The notes beneath the pieces are model-generated. The model was given only the letters and a program-made list of their open reading frames with translations, was not told where the DNA came from and searched no databases. Shown here one piece after another: positions 15,026 through 22,864 of a DNA stretch of 28,457 nucleotides. Within the stretch, counting starts at the first letter, position 1; every line of letters starts with the position of its first letter. The DNA is from JAAZAI01 sp050942875. GTDB lineage: Bacteria > Verrucomicrobiota > Kiritimatiellia > RFP12 > UBA3636. Where the stretch lies: contig JBMNOD010000039.1 of NCBI GenBank assembly GCA_050942875.1, forward strand, positions 1 to 28,457. The letters are read 5' to 3'. The translations under genes were made by a program, and so were the position numbers.

Positions 15026-16221
15026 GTCGTCGTCCCCGCGTTCTTTTCATCGCCTCGCAGCCCTTCTTCCAATGGCGCGGCTCGCCGATCCGGCTCGGGT
15101 TCGACGTCGCGGCCCTGGCGCAGAACGGCTGCGACGTCGATTTCCTGACGCTTCCGATCGGCGAACGCCGCGAGGTGCCGGGCGTGCGGATCGTCCGCGC
15201 CCCGAACCTCTTCTTTGCGAAGGACATCTCGATCGGCCCCTCGCCGCTCAAGCTCGCGTTTGACGTCGTCATGTTCTTCCAGGCGCTCGGGATGATCTGC
15301 CGCCATCGCTACGCCGTCGTCCACGGGGTGGAGGACTGCGGGATCATCGCGCTGGCGCTGGCGCGGCTGTGCCGCGCCAAGGCGGTCTTCGAGAAGCATT
15401 CGGACTCGAAAAGCTACAAGCGCGGATTCGTCATGAGCGCCTATGCGGCCGTCGAGCGGTTCGTCATGCGCCGAGTCGATGCCGTGATCGGGACGGGGCC
15501 CGGCCTGGTGGCGCAGGTCGAGGCGCTCGGCTGCGGGACGCCGGCGCATCACATCAGCGACATTCCGTCCTCGCTGGTGGAGCCCGACGCCGAGGGCGTC
15601 GCGAAGGCGCGGCGGGAGATGGCGCAGGCCGACGACGAGATTCTCGCCCTTTACGTGGGGTCTTTCGCCGTCTACCAGGGCATTGAATTGTTGTTCAACG
15701 CGATGCCGCCGGCGCTCGCCCGCGACGCGCGGCTGCGCTTCATCATCATCGGCGGCAGCGAGGCCGAGATCGAGCAGTGGCGCGGATGGCTTGCCGAGCG
15801 CGATTGCGACGCGCGCGTGTCGTTCATCGGCAAACGTCCGCCGGACGTGCTGCCCTGCTATCTTGCGGCGGCGGACATCCTGCTCTCGCCCCGCATCGCC
15901 GGCGTGAACACTCCGCTCAAGCTGCTCGACTACCTGAAGGTTTCGCGCGCCATCGCGGCGACGGACCATCCGGCCAACCGCCTCATCCTCGACGAGACCA
16001 CGGCGCTGCTCGCCCCGCCGGATCCGGAGGCTTTTGCGGACGCCATTGCCACGCTCGCCGCCGATGCCGACTTGCGGGAACGCCTTGCGGCCAACGGCCG
16101 CCGCCTCATTGATGAACGCTACAACTTCAACGTCTTCCGCGAAGGCCTCCGCGCCTGCTATGCCGCGATCCTGCCCGAACCGCCGAAAGGCGGTTCCGAG
16201 AGCGAGGGCGATCTTCCATGA
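15022..16221 (+). CDS. Glycosyltransferase family 4
   Basis: 399 residues with the GT-B two-domain layout. The N-terminal domain starts VLFIASQPFFQWRGSPIR and includes VVHGVEDCG and FEKHSDSKSYKRG. The C-terminal nucleotide-sugar domain has LYVGSFAVYQGIELL, FIIIGGSEAEIEQW, VSFIGKRPPDVLPCYLAAADILLSP and the acceptor-loop equivalent NTPLKLLDYLKVSRAIAATD. This last replaces the common PEAMACG-like EX7E pattern and is often seen in wider GT4 members. It probably acts on the cytoplasmic face of the inner membrane in glycan assembly. The ATG at 15022 overlaps the dxr stop; the longer frame upstream lies inside dxr. The donor sugar is unknown. Confidence 0.85.
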   Translation: MSRRPRVLFIASQPFFQWRGSPIRLGFDVAALAQNGCDVDFLTLPIGERREVPGVRIVRAPNLFFAKDISIGPSPLKLAFDVVMFFQALGMICRHRYAVVHGVEDCGIIALALARLCRAKAVFEKHSDSKSYKRGFVMSAYAAVERFVMRRVDAVIGTGPGLVAQVEALGCGTPAHHISDIPSSLVEPDAEGVAKARREMAQADDEILALYVGSFAVYQGIELLFNAMPPALARDARLRFIIIGGSEAEIEQWRGWLAERDCDARVSFIGKRPPDVLPCYLAAADILLSPRIAGVNTPLKLLDYLKVSRAIAATDHPANRLILDETTALLAPPDPEAFADAIATLAADADLRERLAANGRRLIDERYNFNVFREGLRACYAAILPEPPKGGSESEGDLP

Positions 16222-16363
16222 TTATCACGCCGCATCCTTACGGCCGCATGGCCAACCGCCTTGCACCGATTGGTCTTCATTCTACGGCGGCGTCCCTCGC
16301 TTTGTCCTCGACACGGCGGATCAGCCGGTCGATTTGAACCGGGTGTCGGCCCGGCGGCTTTGA
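16218..16363 (+). pseudogene. Deletion remnant of a glycan-biosynthesis gene
   Basis: An ATG coupled to the upstream stop (ATGA at 16218) opens a frame beginning MIITPHPYGRMANRL. This looks like the N-terminus of a glycosyltransferase of the fucosyltransferase-like type (G-R-x-x-N-x-L/M). The frame turns to nonsense after about 15 residues and stops at 16337. In another frame, YGGVPRFVLDTADQPVDLN reads like a normal protein end and stops at 16363. The simplest reading is that the middle of a gene was lost, leaving both ends. No function remains. The operon therefore once continued further. Confidence 0.5.
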
Positions 16364-16377
16364 GCCATCGCCGATGT

Positions 16378-17118
16378 CTACCGCCAGATTTTTCGAATCC
16401 ATCCCTTCGCCCAGGCATTGAGCCGTTGGATGGCGTTCGGTTGGCCGATGTAAGAGGACGTGCCTGCGTAGCTGCGTCGGGTGCGTTTGCTGTTGAGATA
16501 GGCCAGTGCAGGCGCATAGCTGGGCGGAACGGCGGTGTGGATTGACCAATGGCGGCTCTTCCAGGGCAGGATGCGCGATGCGATGCCGTGATGTTCCATG
16601 GCTTGGATGCAGAAGTCCTCGACATAGAGGTCGAAGGGAAGCTTTTCATCGAAACGCAGAGCGTGCCGGGCGATCAACGAGGTGTGCACGATGAGGCATT
16701 GGCAGTCGAACGTATCGACCAGCGTCCCGGCGGGGACGGGATGCCCAATGGATTGCGGGTTTGTGCCATCTTTTTCGCAGGTCTCGACATGTCCTGCAAT
16801 CTGCCAGAGATGCAGCAGCCCAGCGACGACTCTGATACGCGCCCCGATGGGGCCATGGAGGCTGTTCCGGTCTGCGTGTTCCAGCAGCGGCAGCGCATCT
16901 TCGAGCGGTTCGAAATCCTCGTGGCAGAATATCAGCCACGCATCTGCCGTGTCGTCGAGAGTGTCGAGAAAGGCATTGTAGCGAACGGGGATGGGACGGT
17001 TGTCGGCGCGGTTGTCGATTGGTGCCAGGCGGTGGCGGTTGGCGTGCGGATTTTTCTCAAGGCAGCTCGCGTACATCGCCGGGTCTCGGACGACGGTGAT
17101 GAAGATCAGGCGGCTCAT
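16378..17118 (-). CDS. Glycosyltransferase of the StrF/GT2-like type
   Basis: 246 residues. The N-terminus (LIFITVVRDPAMYASCL) and the motif WLIFCHEDFEPLED (61-74), with His66-Glu67-Asp68, fit the group of GT-A-like proteins related to StrF, where this segment takes the place of the DxD metal site. Later motifs GPIGARI, FDCQCLIVHTSL, FDEKLPFDLYVEDFC and WSIHTA support this. It likely adds a sugar in surface glycan synthesis. The ATG at 17118 overlaps the stop of the upstream GT4 gene (minus strand) by 4 nt, so the two are coupled. It converges on the operon from the left, with only about 15 nt between. Confidence 0.7.
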   Translation of the reverse strand: MSRLIFITVVRDPAMYASCLEKNPHANRHRLAPIDNRADNRPIPVRYNAFLDTLDDTADAWLIFCHEDFEPLEDALPLLEHADRNSLHGPIGARIRVVAGLLHLWQIAGHVETCEKDGTNPQSIGHPVPAGTLVDTFDCQCLIVHTSLIARHALRFDEKLPFDLYVEDFCIQAMEHHGIASRILPWKSRHWSIHTAVPPSYAPALAYLNSKRTRRSYAGTSSYIGQPNAIQRLNAWAKGWIRKIWR

Positions 17119-18317
17119 GTTTTTGAAGGTTCCCGGTCCGTATGCTGAAAGCGTGAGAGGAATTCAACGAAAAGCTTGGTGCGGTTGAACCAGCGCCAAT
17201 GTTCGCGCAAGGCCTCGACTTGGTCGGGGGTTGGTCGAATCCGCTCGGCAAAGGCTGGATCATGGAGCATTTTGATCACCGTTTCCGCGTACTGCCTTGA
17301 GTCGCCTTCGGGAACTTTGACACAGCCGACGTCGTAGACGTGTCGCAAGGCGGGCAGGTCGTAAAGAACGACGGGGAGTCCGGCGCAAAGCGCCTCGGCG
17401 GCAACCATGCCGTTGTTGTCGTAGATGGTTGCGTGCAGCAGCATCTTCGAGCGGCGGTAGATGGCGAACTTGGCCTCGTGGTTGACGTAGCCCAGCCAGG
17501 TCAGGTTGGATTCGATTGCGAGGTGTTCCGCCTTTTTGCGGAGCTTGCGTTCGTATGGAGGTTCGCCGTTGCCGATGATCGCCAGTTTTGCGGAGGGGAT
17601 TTCGTCCACGACACATCGCCAAATGTCCAGCAGGCCATCGATGCCCTTTTGCGGGTGCAGGCGGCTGCAGAAGACGGCGTCGAAATCGGGTTCGCCGGGC
17701 GCCTCGTTTGGGATTTGCTCGACATTCACGCCGCCGTAGATCGCGAGGATGTTCGGATGGAGGCGGGGCGGAAAACGATGGATGTCGGCCGTGTTGGTCA
17801 CGACGACGCCAGCGCACCGGGCGAGCATCATCGTTCGGACGATCTGCTGGTAGAGGTGGTAGACAAAATACTTGAGGACCGGGAAGCCATAGCGCCGTCG
17901 CAGGTTTTCAAGCACCGAGGGCACGAAGAGGAAGAACGAGGGGATCCAGATAAAGCCCAGTCGCTTTTGCAGCAGGAAGGCCGGAAGGACGTCGGGCATG
18001 AAATCCGAGACGCAATAGACGATGTCGTTGGCTCCGACTTTGTGCGTTTCGAATGCCTGCCGGACCGTTCGCACGGCATGCAGGCATGCGCCGAGATGAT
18101 GGAGCCTTTCGTTTTTCGGGTAGATTGGCACCGGTGCGATGACGAGTCCGGGACGCTCGTGGATTTCGTTTTCTGCGAAAGTCTCGGGTTTTGACGTGAC
18201 GACGAGACACCGGATTGAAGCCGGGAGATTTTGCAGAATCTCCAGGATAATCTTGGTGTTTCCACCCATGGTGCCCGGCGGGCTGATGCCCAGGGCGATG
18301 ACCACCAGTCGTTTCAT
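17115..18317 (-). CDS. Glycosyltransferase family 4
   Basis: 400 residues, GT-B fold. The acceptor domain begins VVIALGISPPGTMGGNTKII, a glycine-rich loop usual in GT4. The donor domain shows FCSRLHPQKGIDGLLDIW, AIIGNGEPPYERKL, LTWLGYVNHEAKFAIYRRS and the conserved nucleotide-sugar segment with the acidic pair in IYDNNGMVAAEALCAGLPVV. The Glu in the AAEALCAG motif matches the second Glu of EX7E. It is probably a cytoplasmic or membrane-associated enzyme of the same glycan pathway as its neighbours. It is transcribed divergently from the membrane protein gene at 18409 and coupled to the StrF-like gene downstream. Confidence 0.88.
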   Translation of the reverse strand: MKRLVVIALGISPPGTMGGNTKIILEILQNLPASIRCLVVTSKPETFAENEIHERPGLVIAPVPIYPKNERLHHLGACLHAVRTVRQAFETHKVGANDIVYCVSDFMPDVLPAFLLQKRLGFIWIPSFFLFVPSVLENLRRRYGFPVLKYFVYHLYQQIVRTMMLARCAGVVVTNTADIHRFPPRLHPNILAIYGGVNVEQIPNEAPGEPDFDAVFCSRLHPQKGIDGLLDIWRCVVDEIPSAKLAIIGNGEPPYERKLRKKAEHLAIESNLTWLGYVNHEAKFAIYRRSKMLLHATIYDNNGMVAAEALCAGLPVVLYDLPALRHVYDVGCVKVPEGDSRQYAETVIKMLHDPAFAERIRPTPDQVEALREHWRWFNRTKLFVEFLSRFQHTDREPSKT

Positions 18318-18335
18318 GTCGTTTTCTCTTGCATG

Positions 18336-18365
18336 ACTCTACCATTCCTGCAAAACATTCCGCAA
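18336..18365 (-). promoter_or_regulatory. Candidate promoter of the minus-strand GT pair
   Basis: On the minus strand, TTGCGG (18365-18360), an 18-bp spacer and TAGAGT (18341-18336), about 18 nt before the ATG at 18317. It overlaps no coding sequence and is back-to-back with the plus-strand promoter at 18373. Confidence 0.4.
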
Positions 18366-18372
18366 GCCCTAA

Positions 18373-18402
18373 TTGACGACCTCTTTTGGCTTTTGATATT
18401 GT
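18373..18402 (+). promoter_or_regulatory. Promoter giving a leaderless transcript
   Basis: TTGACG (18373-18378), 18-bp spacer, TATTGT (18397-18402). Only 6 nt separate the -10 box from the ATG at 18409, so transcription should begin at or next to the start codon. No Shine-Dalgarno is present. Confidence 0.6.
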
Positions 18403-18408
18403 TGTGCC

Positions 18409-20451
18409 ATGAAAGCTAAAGCAAGGGCCGAAAAATTGAACCTGTCGCGGCTTGCGTCTCCATTGGGTTTCGCGATCCTCGGCGTTGTCCTCTGTCTGCT
18501 TGCCAGCGGCATTGCCGGGCGGGCGCTGTGGTGCGACGAAATCTTGCGCATCAACGGGCAGGGCATGAGCGTCGCCCAGCTGATGCGCTTCGAGCATCTG
18601 AAGACGTTCTGCACGCAGACGACAGCCGCGTACTTGTTCATGCGACCGTGGCAGGCGCTTTTCGGCATGGAGACGGGCGGGTTCATTGTGTCGGCATTGG
18701 CGGGAGGCGCGATCACTTTCTCGGCGCTTCTGTCCATCTCCCTTCTGTTTGGCAAGCGGCGGTTGCATCCGGTCGCGTCGCTGCTTGTCGCCACCAACCC
18801 GCTGTTGATCTATTATGGTTCCGAGCTTGCCTTCTATGGGATGTGGGCGGCGGCGGCGGCGGCGGCGTTTGCATTGCATGTGCGGCTGCTGACCTTGGAC
18901 GAGGACGAGTTGCGGGCTTGCCGCTGGCTGTCGGCGGGTTTGGTGTTGGCAGGAACGGCGGTGGTGGCCTTTCACTTTGCGGGCATCTTCGTCTGGTCGT
19001 TTATTGCCGCAGTTGCGTTGGCCTGCGTTTGGCATGCGGCAGGGCTGCGCAAGGCGCTGGCTTTCATCCCTGTCCATGCCATTCCCGCGCTGGTCAACTT
19101 GCCGATGTACATCGGCTCGATGCGGGCGCCTGAGCACATTGGGACAAAGACGCTGCAACTGGATCGGCTTGGCACCTTGATTCCTGCGCTTTGGGGCTAT
19201 GTCCATCGGCTTTTCCCGGCACTCACGGGTGGACGCTGCCTCGGGGTCGCATTGGCGGTGGTCGGTGCCGTGGCGCTGCTTCGGGCAAGCGCCAGGAGCC
19301 GCCGGGTCTTGGCGGTGGCGCTTGCATCCACCGTCGCGATCCTGCCCTTCTTGGCCTATTCGCATTTGCGTGAGTACATGCCGGTCGTTGCTCGATACTG
19401 GGTTTGTGCCTTGGCTCCGACGCTTGCGTTGGTGGGTGTTGGGGCGCATTTCCTCTTGGTTGAAGTCCGCCAGCTTCCGCTTCGGGTTGTTGGTTGGGCG
19501 CTTGCCGTGGCTGTGCTGTGCGCCAACTCGCTCGTGGCGGCCGCCTTGATCGATGCCGATGGCAGGCCGCAACCGTATCGTCGGATGCAACAGTACATGG
19601 CCGGACTGCCGCCCGTGCGCAATCTCGTCTTTGTCAATCATTACGAAAGCCGTTTTTTCGGAGGCTACTACGCGCTGCCCAATCGCGGGCGAGCGATGTT
19701 CCCCAGCATCTGGGAGGAGGGCGAGGAGGCTCGTGTCAATGGGCTCAAGGCGATTTGGAAGCTGGTGCCGGACGCCGTCTGCTACGCGAATGATCGAGAC
19801 GTTGGAGTCGAGCTGAAGCAGGCGGGAATCGTGCCGTCGCGCATGGGGTTCGTCTGGAAGCCATCCCGACTGATGCTCGCGGCTTACAGATTCAAGCTCC
19901 ATCCTGAACCGCCGGTTGAGGCAGAGAAACCGTTGTTCTTGCTTCATGAGACTCAACAGACGTTGGCCGAGGCGGCTGAGCGCAACGGAACGCCCGTCGT
20001 TGTGCCGTCGCCGGGGTGGATGTTGGTCGGTTTTCGCGATCCCCAGGGCGCGATGCGGTTCGGCCTGATTGCGCAGGGGCCGATTTATCCGGGCTTGCAG
20101 GTTTATATTCCGAAGTCGGCTGGCCCGGGGCACGAGTGGCGGCTTGGAGTCGATTTGCTCAGCTACATGAACGTCACGGTTGAGAGCAGGATCGAAGGGC
20201 GTGCGCCGGGTGTGTCGCATGTTGTGCGAAAAACAGCAGCCGAGAGTTTTTTCATTCCCCAGAGAAAGGGGTTCGCAGGTCTGCCGAGTCCGGATGATTG
20301 GGTGCGGATGGGGCATCAGCTTGCGATTGTCGCGTCTCCCGCATCGGTGACGCTTCAGTTGGGAATCCTTGCGCCGGGCTGGCACGAGGTGGCGTTCGAC
20401 GCCGGGCGGAAGGTTGCGCCGCTTGTCCTGACGGCGCATCGTGCTTGGTGA
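18409..20451 (+). CDS. GT-C-like integral membrane glycosyltransferase
   Basis: 680 residues. The N-terminal 400 residues hold about ten membrane helices. The first periplasmic loop begins ALWCDEILRINGQGM; the acidic pair Asp-Glu after the first helix is the hallmark of GT-C enzymes, which use polyprenyl-phosphate sugars as donors. The segment TAAYLFMRPWQALFGMETGGF and NPLLIYYGSELAFYG (ending the third helix pair) also fit. The C-terminal 280 residues are soluble, probably periplasmic, with no recognised domain. It would add a sugar to a lipid, glycan or protein outside the inner membrane. It is a single gene behind its own leaderless promoter; the next gene has its own promoter too. Acceptor and donor are unknown. 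Confidence 0.7.
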   Translation: MKAKARAEKLNLSRLASPLGFAILGVVLCLLASGIAGRALWCDEILRINGQGMSVAQLMRFEHLKTFCTQTTAAYLFMRPWQALFGMETGGFIVSALAGGAITFSALLSISLLFGKRRLHPVASLLVATNPLLIYYGSELAFYGMWAAAAAAAFALHVRLLTLDEDELRACRWLSAGLVLAGTAVVAFHFAGIFVWSFIAAVALACVWHAAGLRKALAFIPVHAIPALVNLPMYIGSMRAPEHIGTKTLQLDRLGTLIPALWGYVHRLFPALTGGRCLGVALAVVGAVALLRASARSRRVLAVALASTVAILPFLAYSHLREYMPVVARYWVCALAPTLALVGVGAHFLLVEVRQLPLRVVGWALAVAVLCANSLVAAALIDADGRPQPYRRMQQYMAGLPPVRNLVFVNHYESRFFGGYYALPNRGRAMFPSIWEEGEEARVNGLKAIWKLVPDAVCYANDRDVGVELKQAGIVPSRMGFVWKPSRLMLAAYRFKLHPEPPVEAEKPLFLLHETQQTLAEAAERNGTPVVVPSPGWMLVGFRDPQGAMRFGLIAQGPIYPGLQVYIPKSAGPGHEWRLGVDLLSYMNVTVESRIEGRAPGVSHVVRKTAAESFFIPQRKGFAGLPSPDDWVRMGHQLAIVASPASVTLQLGILAPGWHEVAFDAGRKVAPLVLTAHRAW

Positions 20452-20464
20452 AGATTGTTTCCTC

Positions 20465-20494
20465 TGGAAATAGTCGACATGAATCGCCTATAAT
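20465..20494 (+). promoter_or_regulatory. Promoter giving a leaderless transcript
   Basis: TGGAAA (20465-20470), 18-bp spacer and a perfect TATAAT (20489-20494), 6 nt before the ATG at 20501. The geometry matches the promoter at 18373. No Shine-Dalgarno is visible. Confidence 0.55.
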
Positions 20495-20500
20495 CAGCGC

Positions 20501-21373
20501 ATGACTTCCGCCGTTCATTCCGCCGACTCGCGTCTCATCCTGACTTGCCCCGATTTCAGCAATCGGAAGCTGGGGGAGGATGTGCTTGCGGCGTGGCGGG
20601 ATGCCCGGCTCCGCGAGAGCCGTTTGATCCAGGAATGGCCGGATGGCGATTCTCGGGTGACGCTGCTGGCCTATTATTTTTGGGCGGAAGATCCCGGGGG
20701 ATGTCATCTCGATGCCATCGAATGCGCGGTGCAGGAGTCCTGGCGCCATTGCGGACGCATGAAGACGGTGCTCGTCGTCGATCGAATGACGCCCCCGCTT
20801 GAGGCATTGGCGTCGCGTTACGGCAATGCCGTCGAGATTCAGATTGAACCCACGCTTGAGCCGGGTCGGCTCTACAGCATGAGCGTGGATTGCAACAGCC
20901 GGTTGCATCGGCGGTTTTCGACGGATTATGTGCTCATTGTGCAAGATGATGGTTTTCCGATTCGCCCGGGGTTGGACGAGTACATTGGAAAATTCGATTT
21001 CATCGGTGCGCCCTATGTGCGCAACAAGTGGCATCTGCAGCTCGTCTGCAAGCTGTTGAAGTGCCAGGTGTGCAACGGCGGGTTTTCATTGCGCAGCCGC
21101 CGGATTTGCGAGCTTGCGGCGCACTACTGGGGGAAGAAGTACCATCGCCTGCCGGATTGCGACCACGTTTCGGAGGACTATTTCTATACGAAGACATTGC
21201 CGATCCGCGAGCCTGCCTATCGTCGCCAGATCACGATGCCGACCTTTGCGGACGCCAACGACTTCGCCTACGACGCCGTCTTCCCCTTCGTCGGAACCCG
21301 TCCGCCGTTCGGCTTCCACACTCCTCTTGCGTTCAAGATTCTGCATGAGGCGGGTTTGATCGAGGGCTGTTGA
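20501..21373 (+). CDS. DUF5672-type putative glycosyltransferase
   Basis: 290 residues. The core matches what I know of DUF5672 proteins, which are found in surface-polysaccharide loci and look like GT-A enzymes: YVLIVQDDGFPIRPG (143-157) with an Asp149-Asp150 pair in the DxD position, then FDFIGAPY (166-172), the hallmark CNGGFSLRSR (191-200) and a late acidic SEDYFY (224-229). The N-terminal 60 residues are family-variable. It most likely transfers a sugar in the cytoplasm. The gene is preceded by a promoter that would give leaderless mRNA, and it ends 4 nt short of the converging unknown gene. Confidence 0.75.
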   Translation: MTSAVHSADSRLILTCPDFSNRKLGEDVLAAWRDARLRESRLIQEWPDGDSRVTLLAYYFWAEDPGGCHLDAIECAVQESWRHCGRMKTVLVVDRMTPPLEALASRYGNAVEIQIEPTLEPGRLYSMSVDCNSRLHRRFSTDYVLIVQDDGFPIRPGLDEYIGKFDFIGAPYVRNKWHLQLVCKLLKCQVCNGGFSLRSRRICELAAHYWGKKYHRLPDCDHVSEDYFYTKTLPIREPAYRRQITMPTFADANDFAYDAVFPFVGTRPPFGFHTPLAFKILHEAGLIEGC

Positions 21374-21377
21374 TTGA

Positions 21378-22349
21378 TCACTTATCGAAGTGTTTGCGGT
21401 ATAAAAGCCAGTCTTTGAAGACTTGGATTGCAATTTGCGGGTTTTTCACAATTCGAACGACTCGGGAGAACAGCGAGCGGCGATCTCCGTTGGATTGCAC
21501 ATGCTTGCTGATTCCCTCGATGAGTGGAGCGAGTTCCGACGAGCTGGCGCAGTTTCGCATGCCGGTTTCATCCAAGACGTATTCAAGCTGCTCTTTGGAG
21601 ATTTTGTCTCGATGACCGACAGAAAACTTGGCGTAGGCTTCATCCCCTGCGGGAAAATCCCGCAATGTGTAGATTCCGCACGGAAGGTCGACACTGCGGC
21701 TGTGCGTATTGTCTCTTCTCGCCAATTCGCCAAGGATGAAAAAGGGAATGCCCATTTCAATGGAATAGAATGAGTATGATCCAGGCTCGTTTGATGTTGT
21801 ATATTTGAAACGGCGCAATTGCTCGTAGAAGGATTCGTAGGCGGGTTTTCCGGTTCCGGCAGTCGAGCAGACAACCTCGAATCCTTTGTTTCGGTAAAAT
21901 TCATCCAGGTTGTAATGCAGGATGTCGCCATAGTAGAGAGAAACAGCGACCGGTTGAAAGTGCGAGGGCAGCGCCTTTAGTTCTTCGCAATACTGATCGA
22001 GGTCGAAATGCGCTTGCACTTCACGCGTTGAATGGGCGGGGAAGGCCAACGTGCCTTTTGCGGCGACGTCTTGCTGAATATCCAGGCTTCGGCGATAGTG
22101 GATATAGGGAGCGCCGAGGATGCGGCTGGGTACATTGCTTGTCGCCTGCCATTGTCGTTGATATCGTTCGCTCCAGCAGAGCATCAAATATTTGCAGTTT
22201 TGCAAGTCGCTGTTGAGCGCGTTTGCAAGTGGCGTCCAGCCGTGTTGGATGACGACTCCGGGTGGAATGGAATCAACTCCCAGATAGGCGCTGATCAGAA
22301 AATTGTGTCCGTAGGGGCCTGGATGTTGGCGGCGAGGGAATAGGCTCAT
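21378..22349 (-). CDS. Unrecognised protein of the glycan locus
   Basis: 323 residues from the ATG at 22349; the open frame reaches 22415 only through a TTG. I prefer 22349 because TATCAT lies 7 nt upstream on the minus strand, as in the leaderless genes nearby. I do not recognise the family. Visible features are GPYGHNFLISAYLGVDSIPPG, VVIQHGWTP, YLMLCWSERY, PVAVSLYYGDILHYN, FEVVCSTAGTGKPAYESF and YSFYSIEMGIPFFILGE. Alternating beta and alpha segments with GTGK and a Ser-x-x-x-E-M-G-x-P pattern recall the donor-binding end of GT-B enzymes. A sugar or glycerol-phosphate transferase is possible, but this is only a guess. The gene lies between the DUF5672 gene (convergent) and the Pse genes (divergent). 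Confidence 0.7.
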   Translation of the reverse strand: MSLFPRRQHPGPYGHNFLISAYLGVDSIPPGVVIQHGWTPLANALNSDLQNCKYLMLCWSERYQRQWQATSNVPSRILGAPYIHYRRSLDIQQDVAAKGTLAFPAHSTREVQAHFDLDQYCEELKALPSHFQPVAVSLYYGDILHYNLDEFYRNKGFEVVCSTAGTGKPAYESFYEQLRRFKYTTSNEPGSYSFYSIEMGIPFFILGELARRDNTHSRSVDLPCGIYTLRDFPAGDEAYAKFSVGHRDKISKEQLEYVLDETGMRNCASSSELAPLIEGISKHVQSNGDRRSLFSRVVRIVKNPQIAIQVFKDWLLYRKHFDK

Positions 22350-22356
22350 GTGAAGA

Positions 22357-22386
22357 ATGATAATGGAAGCTGTCGACCCTAAAGGA
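22357..22386 (-). promoter_or_regulatory. Candidate promoter of the 21378-22349 gene
   Basis: On the minus strand TATCAT (22362-22357) stands 7 nt before the ATG. The -35 region (TCCTTT, 22386-22381) is poor. The call rests on the -10 box, which is the same as in the two Pse promoters, and on its spacing. Confidence 0.35.
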
Positions 22387-22498
22387 GTATGGCTGGTTTC
22401 AAGGAGGCTGGACAAGGGACAAGTAGAGTAATGGATTGTCGTCTGTTTTGCAACATCAGCTTTGTTTTTTCAATTATGGGTTTTCCGATTTTGATTGC

Positions 22499-22560
22499 TT
22501 GACGGATGGGGGGGTGATGGGTATCATTCCACTTGATTCTTTCTTCTTTGTGTTTATCAT
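22499..22560 (+). promoter_or_regulatory. Double promoter of the Pse operon
   Basis: P1: TTGACG (22499-22504), 17-bp spacer, TATCAT (22522-22527). P2: TTGATT (22533-22538), 16-bp spacer, TATCAT (22555-22560). Transcription would start near 22534 and 22567, upstream of the small gene at 22603 and of pseC. Confidence 0.6.
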
Positions 22561-22602
22561 CTTAAGGACAGGTGGGTTCATAGAAAGCCTGCCTCGGAAA
22601 TC

Positions 22603-22839
22603 ATGGACAAATTCATTCAATTGGCAGGAACCTTTGCCCTTCCGGGGATTCTTACGATAAGTGGCGTCGTTTGTCTCTTCCCGATCATCCTTGGCCGTCA
22701 TTTGTTCACTCTGACCTTCCGCGCTGATTATCTTCTTGAAGTGTATGTGCGAAACACCGTTCACTTGTCTTCTGAGGCGGTGCTGGAAGGCCAGCGGATC
22801 GCTCGATCATCTGCTGAGAGCGCTCATGAAAACAATTAA
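22603..22839 (+). CDS. Small single-span membrane protein (uncertain)
   Basis: 78 residues. One likely membrane helix at about 8-30 (GTFALPGILTISGVVCLFPII), then a polar tail ending RIARSSAESAHENN. The ATG lies about 36 nt past the predicted start of transcription of the second TATCAT promoter and the stop is 25 nt before pseC, so if real it is the first gene of the Pse operon. There is no clear Shine-Dalgarno (only CGGAAAT), and no family is recognised. The alternative is a 5' leader of about 300 nt for pseC. Confidence 0.4.
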   Translation: MDKFIQLAGTFALPGILTISGVVCLFPIILGRHLFTLTFRADYLLEVYVRNTVHLSSEAVLEGQRIARSSAESAHENN

Positions 22840-22864
22840 CTGACAATACCTTCGGATATTTTAG

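Noticed and set aside
14020..20439. Very long minus-strand open frames opposite dxr and GT4 (649 codons, 14020-15969) and across the GT/GT-C region (843 codons, 17908-20439)
   Set aside because: Arg, His and Gln-rich nonsense opposite or across clear genes, in another frame.
20501..22349. PseG activity in the DUF5672 gene or the unknown minus-strand gene
   Set aside because: Neither shows the PseG glycine-rich start with a GHxxR-type motif or the rest of that fold's pattern; one is clearly DUF5672-like.
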